Positions 13,475-19,594 of a DNA stretch of 19,594 bases are shown here, piece after piece. The notes beneath the pieces are model-generated. The model did no database searches. It was not told the origin of the DNA and saw nothing but the letters and a program-made list of their open reading frames with translations. Every line of letters starts with the position of its first letter. The first letter of the stretch is position 1. Source of the DNA: an uncultured Blautia sp. (GTDB lineage Bacteria > Bacillota > Clostridia > Lachnospirales > Lachnospiraceae). The stretch covers positions 1 to 19,594 of the forward strand of contig URXG01000045.1 of assembly GCA_900551715.1 (NCBI GenBank), written 5' to 3'. Both the position numbers and the translations under genes were made by a program.

Positions 13475-14749
13475 TTACTGTCCCAGACTGTAAAGATCAT
13501 CGTAGAAGTTTGGATAGGAAATCCTTACACAGTCACCGCCTTGAATTTTCATAATACCATCACAGATAGTTCCGGCCACTGCAAAGGACATTGCCACACG
13601 ATGATCCAGATGAGAATCAATCACAGCACTATGAAGGGGTCTGCCTCCATGAATGATCATACCATCATCTGTACCTTCAATATCAGCACCCATACGTTTC
13701 AGATTCTCAACCATTACTGCAATACGGTCAGATTCTTTAACCTTCAGTTCCTGCGCATCCCGAATCACTGTGGTACCTTCTGCGAAAGCAGCCATCACTG
13801 CGATCATTGGAATCTCATCAATCAGTGCAGGAATAATCTCACCTTCTACGGTAGTGCCATGGAGGGAACTGGTGCGGATCAGCAGGTCAGCAACAGGTTC
13901 GCCCTCGTTACTTTCGTTGAGAAGTGCAATATCAGCTCCCATATCCATACAAACTTTCAGAAGTCCTGCTCTGGTAGGGTTAATTCCTACATTTTTCAGA
14001 AGAATCTCGCTGTTCGGTGTCAAAAGCCCTGCTGCAATAAAATAAGCAGCAGAAGAAATATCTCCGGGAACTTTGACTTCCCGTCCTTCAAGAACAGGCT
14101 CAGGCTTTACAGAAGCAGTAGTGCCTTCAGAGTGAACTTCTGCCCCAAAATAATTTAACATAATCTCTGTATGGTTTCTGGAAAGAAATGGCTCTGTAAC
14201 ACTGGTAACGCCGTCACTGTATAATCCTGCCAGAAGCACGCAGGATTTTACCTGTGCAGAAGCTACCGGTGAATCATAATGGATGGCATGAAGAGGCTTT
14301 CCCTGAATCATCAGAGGAGCACAGCCATTGTCTTTTATGCTTCTGATGTCTGCACCCATCATGGTAAGAGGAGTCATGATTCTTTTCATGGGGCGGGTAC
14401 GGATCGAATCATCCCCATCCAGCTGGCAGGCAAAATCCTGTCCTGCCAAAATACCGGAGATCAGCCGGGTAGTTGTGCCACTGTTACCTACATCCAGGAT
14501 CTCAAATGGGGTAATAAGACCATGCAGTCCCCTGCCATGAACCAGAATTTCGTCATGATTTCTCTGGATATCAATACCCATTTTGTGGAAGCAGGAGATT
14601 GTTGAGAGACAGTCTGCACCTTCCAGAAAATGAGAAATTCTGGTGGCTCCGTTGGCAAGAGCCCCGAACATAACTGCTCTGTGAGAAATTGATTTGTCTC
14701 CGGGAACAGAAAGTGTCCCCCTGAGAGACGTCTGTTTTTTGATTTCCAT
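13475..14749 (-). CDS. aroA: 3-phosphoshikimate 1-carboxyvinyltransferase (EPSP synthase)
   Basis: This 424-residue cytoplasmic enzyme joins phosphoenolpyruvate to shikimate 3-phosphate in the shikimate pathway. The family text is clear in order: VPGDKSISHRA (15-25), DVGNSGTTTR (86-95), DDSIRTRPMKR (113-123), LKVKESDRI (335-343) and LDHRVAMS (381-388). The ATG at 14749 has AGGATG about 8 nt upstream. It starts 11 bp after the stop of the prephenate dehydrogenase gene, so the two form a tyrA-aroA operon for aromatic amino acids. The stop TAA at 13475 is followed by no clear hairpin terminator before ldhA. Confidence 0.96.
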   Translation of the reverse strand: MEIKKQTSLRGTLSVPGDKSISHRAVMFGALANGATRISHFLEGADCLSTISCFHKMGIDIQRNHDEILVHGRGLHGLITPFEILDVGNSGTTTRLISGILAGQDFACQLDGDDSIRTRPMKRIMTPLTMMGADIRSIKDNGCAPLMIQGKPLHAIHYDSPVASAQVKSCVLLAGLYSDGVTSVTEPFLSRNHTEIMLNYFGAEVHSEGTTASVKPEPVLEGREVKVPGDISSAAYFIAAGLLTPNSEILLKNVGINPTRAGLLKVCMDMGADIALLNESNEGEPVADLLIRTSSLHGTTVEGEIIPALIDEIPMIAVMAAFAEGTTVIRDAQELKVKESDRIAVMVENLKRMGADIEGTDDGMIIHGGRPLHSAVIDSHLDHRVAMSFAVAGTICDGIMKIQGGDCVRISYPNFYDDLYSLGQ

Positions 14750-14760
14750 ATTTTTACATC

Positions 14761-15852
14761 CTATCGTTCATAAACTATATAATTACGTTTCTTAAGAAGT
14801 GTACAGCCCTTTTCCATGGCATTCTGTTCATAAAACTCAATTTTGAGAACGCCCTGTTCAAATTCCCTGTTGTGAATGATTCCGATGTTCTTGATACTGA
14901 TTCCTTCCATAGCCAGAATCGTAGCAATGGTAGCGATTCCACCTGCTTCATCTACAATGTCAATATAAAGCACATAGGTTTTGTTAATGAGACCACTGGA
15001 AGTAGCATCAATAGAATCCCGGTAATCTCTGGAACTTGCAAACATTTCGTAAAGATTTTCTGCCTCCATGTTGTCAATGGAACAACGGATCTGGATCAGC
15101 ATACGGATATATTCATCCAGTACATTGGAAATATTCTCATGGTTCTCCAGACAGATCTGTTCCCACATTACAGGAGAAGAAGAGGCAATCCTGGTAAGAT
15201 CCCGGAAACCGCCGGCTGCAATCGTTTTCATGTATTCCGCATCATTGTCCAGTGCATTTACAAGATTGACCAAAGCAGAAGCAATAATATGGGGCAGATG
15301 GCTGACACCTGCTGTAATAAAATCATGTTCTTCTGCTGTCAGAACCATAGGGATAGAACCCAGGGAATCGATCAGTTCTGAAAACTCAGTGATTTTTTCC
15401 AGAGGAACCTGTCCACCGGGAGTGAGGATATAGTAAGCATTCTCCAGGAGATGGTCAGAAGAATGCTCAAAACCGGACTGCTCAGAACCTGCCATAGGAT
15501 GACCACCAATAAAACAGTGTTCCATACCAAGTTCTTCTACTGCCTTATGAATAGGAGTTTTGACACTTCCTGCATCAGTGATGATACAGTTTTCTGAGAT
15601 TACATTTTTCAGTTTTTTCAGATATTCAATATTATATTCTACAGGAGCACATAGAAAAATATAATCGCAGGAGCTGTAGCGCTCATCTTCCGATTCCAGA
15701 ACTCCATCGATCACGTTTTCTGTAAGGGCAGCCGCCAGAGTCTCTTTATGTCTGGCATAGGCAAGAATGTGATAATCTGGGTGAAATTTACGTATTGTTT
15801 TTGCAATAGATCCGCCAATAAGGCCAAGACCGATAAAACCTATGGTTGTCAT
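14761..15852 (-). CDS. tyrA: Prephenate dehydrogenase with C-terminal ACT domain
   Basis: The protein has 363 residues from the ATG at 15852, which has AAAGGA about 11 nt upstream. An ATG at 15873 adds seven residues but has no ribosome site. It oxidatively decarboxylates prephenate to 4-hydroxyphenylpyruvate with NAD, the committed step to tyrosine. Residues 4-13 form the nucleotide-binding loop (IGFIGLGLIGG). GGHPMAGSE (116-124) holds the conserved active-site histidine, His118. AGVSHLPHIIA (181-191) and GGFRDLTRIA (214-223) are family motifs. Residues about 295-345 form an ACT domain (GGIATIATILAMEGISIKNI), the usual place for amino acid feedback binding, so tyrosine inhibition is likely. 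It has its own promoter and leads the operon with aroA. Confidence 0.95.
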   Translation of the reverse strand: MTTIGFIGLGLIGGSIAKTIRKFHPDYHILAYARHKETLAAALTENVIDGVLESEDERYSSCDYIFLCAPVEYNIEYLKKLKNVISENCIITDAGSVKTPIHKAVEELGMEHCFIGGHPMAGSEQSGFEHSSDHLLENAYYILTPGGQVPLEKITEFSELIDSLGSIPMVLTAEEHDFITAGVSHLPHIIASALVNLVNALDNDAEYMKTIAAGGFRDLTRIASSSPVMWEQICLENHENISNVLDEYIRMLIQIRCSIDNMEAENLYEMFASSRDYRDSIDATSSGLINKTYVLYIDIVDEAGGIATIATILAMEGISIKNIGIIHNREFEQGVLKIEFYEQNAMEKGCTLLKKRNYIVYER

Positions 15853-15894
15853 GATGGTATGTGTCCTTTCCATAATACATAAAAATATGTTACT

Positions 15895-15923
15895 ATTTTA
15901 AAGTATTGAAGAAAAAAAGTCAA
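15895..15923 (-). promoter_or_regulatory. Sigma-A promoter of the tyrA-aroA operon
   Basis: On the minus strand, TTGACT (15923-15918), 17 bp, TAAAAT (15900-15895). The start would be near 15888, leaving a leader of about 36 nt before the ATG at 15852, too short for a T-box or peptide attenuator. Confidence 0.75.
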
Positions 15924-15951
15924 ATAAAGCCGAAAAAAGTACAAAATAGTT

Positions 15952-15967
15952 TGTTTTTCACAAAACA
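15952..15967. other. Perfect dyad between divergent tyrA and EF-G promoters
   Basis: TGTTTT (15952-15957) and AAAACA (15962-15967) form a perfect inverted repeat around TCAC. It lies upstream of both promoters. It might be a regulator site or only a chance product of AT-rich sequence. Confidence 0.3.
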
Positions 15968-16002
15968 TTTACAAAAAAAGTTGTTAAAATTATATAAAAT
16001 AC

Positions 16003-16031
16003 TTGAAAAGTAGAAACTTTTTTAGTAAAAT
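16003..16031 (+). promoter_or_regulatory. Sigma-A promoter of the EF-G-like gene
   Basis: TTGAAA (16003-16008), 17 bp, TAAAAT (16026-16031). The start would be near 16038. GGGAGG (16052-16057) lies 8 nt before the ATG at 16066. Confidence 0.75.
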
Positions 16032-16065
16032 ATATGCATATTAGACAAACAGGGAGGTATTACAT

Positions 16066-18156
16066 ATGGACATTTATAGAACTGACCGAATCCGCAATGT
16101 GGTTCTTTTAGGGCATGGGGGTGCCGGCAAGACTACATTAGCAGAGGCTATGGCATACCTGGCAGGAATGACAAACCGCCTTGGCAGAGTAGAGGATGGA
16201 AATACCGTTAGTGATTTTGATAAAGAAGAGATCAAAAGACATTTTTCTATTTCAACTACCACAATCCCGGTACCATGGGACAAAGTAAAGATCAACGTTC
16301 TCGATACTCCTGGATATTTTGATTTCGTAGGAGAAGTAGAAGAGGCAGTCAGCGCAGCAGATGCAGCTATCATCGTTGTTTCCGGTAAAGCCGGTGTACA
16401 GGTTGGTACACAGAAGGCATGGAATCTCTGCGAAAAATATAAATTACCTCGTATGTTCTTTGTAACAGATATGGATGTGGATGACGTCAGTTATCGTAAA
16501 GTAGTAGAGGATCTGACAGAGCTTTATGGCAAGAAGATTGCTCCGCTGCATTTCCCAATTCGTGAAGACGGTAAATTCGTAGGATATGTAAACGTTGTCA
16601 AACAGGCAGGACGTAAATATATCGACAAAGCAGGCAAGGAACCCTGCGATATTCCGGAATACCTGAATGAATATCTGGAGAAATACCATGAGATTCTTAT
16701 GGAATCTGTAGCAGAAACAAGTGAAGAATTTATGGATCGTTATTTTGAAGGTGATGAGTTCTCTGTAACAGAGGTTTCTGCAGCCCTGGCTACCAATGTT
16801 CAGGATGCAAGCATTGTCCCTGTATGCATGGGATCTCCTATCAACCTGAGAGGTGTTTCCAACCTTCTTGATGACATCTGCGGATATTTCCCAAGCCCGG
16901 ACAAACGTTCTTGTAACGGAATTGCGCAGAAGACCAATGAGATTTTTGAAGCTAATTATGACTTTGCCAAAGCCAAATCTGCCTATGTATGGAAGACCAT
17001 CGTAGATCCGTTCCTTGGCAAATATTCCCTGATCAAGGTTGCTTCCGGTGTTATCAAATCCGACGATACGCTTCTTAATGTAGAGAAAAGTGAGGAGGAA
17101 CGTCTGAACAAGCTTTATGTTCTGGAAGGTTCCAAACCAATCGAAGTATCTGAGCTTCATGCAGGTGATATCGGTGCTATTGCCAAACTTGCCAGTGTAC
17201 AGACAGGTGACAGTCTTGCAGCTAAAGCCAACCCGGTACTTTATCCGAAAGCTGTGATCTCCACACCTTATACTTACAAGAGATACAAAGCAGTAAAGAA
17301 AGGTGAAGAAGACAAGATCGCGCAGGCTCTCGCCAAGATGGCAGGAGAAGACAAGACACTCCGTATTGTAAATGATTCTGCCAACAGACAGACTTTACTT
17401 TATGGAATGGGCGACCAGCATCTGGATATCGTTGTCAGCAAGCTGAAAGAACGCTATAAAGTAGACATCGAACTTTCCAAACCCAAGGTTGCTTTCCGGG
17501 AGACTATCCGCAAGAACTCCGATGTAGAAGGCAAACACAAGAAACAGTCCGGTGGTCATGGACAGTACGGTCATGTTAAAATGCGTTTTGAGCCATCCGG
17601 TGATCTGGAAACTCCATATGTATTCGAGCAGGTAGTTGTAGGTGGTGCTGTTCCGAAGAACTACTTCCCGGCAGTAGAAAAAGGACTGCAGGAATGCGTT
17701 CTCAAGGGACCTCTGGCAGCTTATCCGGTAGTTGGCGTGAAGGCTACACTTTATGATGGATCTTACCATCCGGTAGATTCCTCCGAAATGGCATTTAAGA
17801 TGGCTACCATCCTTGCTTTCAAGAAGGGATTTATGGATGCATCTCCGGTACTTCTGGAGCCTATTGTTTCCATGAAGGTTACTGTTCCGGACAAATACAC
17901 CGGTGATGTAATGGGTGATCTGAACAAACGCCGTGGACGTGTTCTTGGAATGAACCCGGATCACGAAGGCAACACCATCATCGAAGCAGATATTCCACAG
18001 CTTGAAATCTATGGATATTCTACCACACTTCGTTCCATGACAGGCGGAAGCGGAGACTTCTCCTATGAATTCGCCCGTTATGAGCAGGCTCCAAACGATA
18101 TCCAGGCCAAAGAAATCGAAGCAAGAGCCAGCAAGTTAGACGCAGAAGCGAAATAA
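16066..18156 (+). CDS. fusA: Elongation factor G-like GTPase (EF-G paralogue)
   Basis: This 696-residue protein has the full EF-G domain order. The G domain has P-loop GHGGAGKTT (16-24), in place of GHIDAGKTT. Domain IV has GGHGQYGHVKM, and domain V has LEPIVSMKVTVPDKYTGDVMGDLNKRRGRV. G3 reads DTPGYFDF (80-87), with Tyr84 where canonical EF-G has the catalytic-loop histidine. G4 reads TDMD (134-137), where NKMD normally recognises guanine. The P-loop and DTPGY are typical of the EF-G2-like branch, so this is probably not the housekeeping translocase, which usually sits with rpsL-rpsG-tuf. The gene symbol follows common annotation only. It has its own promoter and terminator and is not in a ribosomal protein operon. 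A role on the ribosome is likely, but the details are unknown. Confidence 0.9.
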   Translation: MDIYRTDRIRNVVLLGHGGAGKTTLAEAMAYLAGMTNRLGRVEDGNTVSDFDKEEIKRHFSISTTTIPVPWDKVKINVLDTPGYFDFVGEVEEAVSAADAAIIVVSGKAGVQVGTQKAWNLCEKYKLPRMFFVTDMDVDDVSYRKVVEDLTELYGKKIAPLHFPIREDGKFVGYVNVVKQAGRKYIDKAGKEPCDIPEYLNEYLEKYHEILMESVAETSEEFMDRYFEGDEFSVTEVSAALATNVQDASIVPVCMGSPINLRGVSNLLDDICGYFPSPDKRSCNGIAQKTNEIFEANYDFAKAKSAYVWKTIVDPFLGKYSLIKVASGVIKSDDTLLNVEKSEEERLNKLYVLEGSKPIEVSELHAGDIGAIAKLASVQTGDSLAAKANPVLYPKAVISTPYTYKRYKAVKKGEEDKIAQALAKMAGEDKTLRIVNDSANRQTLLYGMGDQHLDIVVSKLKERYKVDIELSKPKVAFRETIRKNSDVEGKHKKQSGGHGQYGHVKMRFEPSGDLETPYVFEQVVVGGAVPKNYFPAVEKGLQECVLKGPLAAYPVVGVKATLYDGSYHPVDSSEMAFKMATILAFKKGFMDASPVLLEPIVSMKVTVPDKYTGDVMGDLNKRRGRVLGMNPDHEGNTIIEADIPQLEIYGYSTTLRSMTGGSGDFSYEFARYEQAPNDIQAKEIEARASKLDAEAK

Positions 18157-18188
18157 TCCTCCTCCAACATAACATAACTGATCATTTT

Positions 18189-18231
18189 ACAGGGTATTCA
18201 GAAGCTATCCTTCCTGAATGCCCTGTTTTTT
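18189..18231 (+). terminator. Intrinsic terminator after the EF-G-like gene
   Basis: A 13-bp stem pairs ACAGGGTATTCAG (18189-18201) with CTGAATGCCCTGT (18214-18226), with one wobble pair, followed by a run of T (18226-18231). It separates the EF-G gene from leuS. Confidence 0.9.
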
Positions 18232-18264
18232 CTGTCAAAAACAGGCTTTCCTCCAAAGGTTACA

Positions 18265-18293
18265 TTGACAAAAAGCTTTTATTGAATTAGAAT
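18265..18293 (+). promoter_or_regulatory. Sigma-A promoter of leuS
   Basis: TTGACA (18265-18270), 17 bp, TAGAAT (18288-18293). The start would be near 18300, giving a leader of about 34 nt that has room only for the GGAGG (about 18319-18323) and not for a T-box. Confidence 0.85.
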
Positions 18294-18333
18294 TAACACT
18301 TAGATACACAACAATGTTGGAGGAAACATAGAC

Positions 18334-19594
18334 ATGAAATACAATTTTAAAAAGATCGAGCCTAAGTGGCAGGCAAAATGGGAAGAAAGCAAAGTCTTCG
18401 AAGCCAAAGATAACAGCGAAAAACCTAAGTTCTATGGCCTTGTAGAGTTTCCATATCCAAGTGGTGCAGGTATGCATGTAGGTCACATCAAAGCATATTC
18501 CAGCCTTGAGGTTATTTCCAGAAAACGTCGTATGGAAGGTTATAACGTACTTTTTCCTATCGGATTTGATGCATTCGGACTTCCTACAGAGAACTATGCA
18601 GTAAAGACCGGTACACATCCACGTATCATCACAGATGAGAACATCAAGAAATTCTCCAACCAGTTAAAGAAAGTAGGATTTTCTTTTGACTGGAATCGTG
18701 TCATCGACACAACAGATGAAGATTATTACAAATGGACACAGTGGATTTTCCTTAAGATGTTTGAGAAGGGTCTTGTATTCAGGGACAGAACACTGGTTAA
18801 CTATTGTCCACACTGTAAAGTTGTACTTTCCAACGAAGACAGCCAGGGTGGTAAATGTGATATCTGTCACAGCGAAGTAGTTCAGAAATCCAAAGACGTA
18901 TGGTATCTGCGCATCACTCAGTATGCTGACAAACTTCTGGAAGGTCTGAAAGACGTAGATTACCCGGACAATGTTAAACAGCAGCAAATCCACTGGATTG
19001 GCAAGTCCAAAGGTGCATTTGTAAACTTTGATATTGACGGATTAGATGAAAAACTTGAGATCTATACTACCAGACCAGATACACTGTTTGGTGTTACCTT
19101 CATGGTAATCGCTCCGGAACATCCGATTATTGACAAATACAAAGACAAAGTCACCAACATGGATGAGATCACTGCATATCGTAATGAGTGTGCAAAGAAA
19201 ACCGAATTCGAGAGAACACAACTTGTAAAAGACAAGACCGGTGTGAGAATTCAGGGACTTGAGGGAATCAACCCTGTTAACGGCAAGAAAATCCCTATTT
19301 ACATCGCCGATTATGTAATGATGGGATATGGTACAGGTGCTATCATGGCTGTACCAGCTCATGACCAGCGTGACTATGATTTCGCAAAGAAATTTGGTAT
19401 TGATATTATTGAAGTTATCAAAGGTGGCGATATCTCCAAAGAAGCATATACAGGTGACGGAGAGATGATCAACTCTGAATTCCTGAATGGATATACCAAG
19501 AAAAAAGATTCTATCGAGCGTATGCTGGAAGAACTGGAAAAGAAAGGTATCGGTAAAGCCGGTGTTCAGTACAAGATGAAAGACTGGGCATTCA
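18334..19594 (+). CDS. leuS: Leucyl-tRNA synthetase, N-terminal part (runs off the window)
   Basis: The ATG at 18334 has GGAGG about 10 nt upstream, and the frame is open for 420 codons to the window end, so only about half of the usual 800 residues is present. It charges tRNA-Leu with leucine. The class I HIGH-type motif is PYPSGAGMHVGH (40-51, HVGH at 48-51), followed by DAFGLPTENYA. A cysteine-rich zinc module (CPHC then CDIC) follows, as does the start of the CP1 editing domain (TTRPDTLFGVTF). LPIYIADYVMMGYGTGAIMAVPAHD-like text is the conserved editing region (IADYVMMGYGTGAIMAVPAH). No frameshift is seen. The KMSKS motif and anticodon-binding domain lie beyond the window. Confidence 0.97.
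   Translation, partial: MKYNFKKIEPKWQAKWEESKVFEAKDNSEKPKFYGLVEFPYPSGAGMHVGHIKAYSSLEVISRKRRMEGYNVLFPIGFDAFGLPTENYAVKTGTHPRIITDENIKKFSNQLKKVGFSFDWNRVIDTTDEDYYKWTQWIFLKMFEKGLVFRDRTLVNYCPHCKVVLSNEDSQGGKCDICHSEVVQKSKDVWYLRITQYADKLLEGLKDVDYPDNVKQQQIHWIGKSKGAFVNFDIDGLDEKLEIYTTRPDTLFGVTFMVIAPEHPIIDKYKDKVTNMDEITAYRNECAKKTEFERTQLVKDKTGVRIQGLEGINPVNGKKIPIYIADYVMMGYGTGAIMAVPAHDQRDYDFAKKFGIDIIEVIKGGDISKEAYTGDGEMINSEFLNGYTKKKDSIERMLEELEKKGIGKAGVQYKMKDWAF

Noticed and set aside
13439..14158. 239-codon open frame on the plus strand opposite aroA
   Set aside because: It is the antisense shadow of a clear EPSP synthase gene. Its translation is low-complexity His/Ser/Cys-rich and matches no family.
15874..16065. 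Riboswitch or T-box between tyrA and the EF-G-like gene
   Set aside because: Both promoters predict leaders of roughly 30-40 nt, and no conserved structured motif is visible.
16444..17160. 238-codon minus-strand frame inside the EF-G-like gene
   Set aside because: It lies wholly within a conserved GTPase gene on the other strand and has no recognisable domain or ribosome site.

Overview
The window looks like chromosome of an anaerobic, low-to-moderate GC Firmicute, most likely a gut Lachnospiraceae (Clostridia). The reasons are AGGAGG-type ribosome sites, sigma-A promoters with 17-bp spacers, a fermentative D-lactate dehydrogenase, a class-3-type aldehyde dehydrogenase, and an EF-G paralogue beside leuS. 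No phage, insertion sequence, CRISPR array, rRNA or tRNA was found. The species assignment is inference.

Region 1 (1-4655, + strand) is a catabolic-looking cluster of poorly characterised families. It holds the end of a DUF917 (S-methyl-thiohydantoin desulfurase-like) protein, DUF1177, an AroM-family protein, an intrinsic terminator/attenuator, an M29/NicX-like metalloenzyme, a hydantoin/Asp-Glu racemase, a nitroreductase and an 88-residue protein whose start overlaps the nitroreductase stop. Desulfurase and hydantoin racemase relatives together suggest processing of a hydantoin-like or other N-heterocyclic compound. The substrate is unknown, and the promoter, transporter and any ring hydrolase would lie upstream of the window. 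This is the best candidate here for an undescribed metabolic system.

Region 2 (4698-8004) has an aldehyde dehydrogenase (minus) and a secreted protein of unknown function (plus), read from divergent promoters and each ending at a strong hairpin terminator.

Region 3 (8024-11387) has a YoaK/DUF1275 membrane protein and a LysR regulator on back-to-back promoters whose -35 boxes overlap. The LysR gene then runs 44 bp into the convergent end of a CapA-family gene. The CapA leader contains a 143-bp repeat with inverted ends and nested hairpins. A shorter copy of its end hairpin lies in front of the next gene, endonuclease IV.

Region 4 (11388-15923) has endonuclease IV (+), then D-lactate dehydrogenase with a possible Rex operator (-), and a tyrA-aroA aromatic amino acid operon (-).

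Region 5 (15952-19594) has an EF-G paralogue with altered G3 and G4 motifs, then leuS, which runs off the window end. Both have clear promoters.
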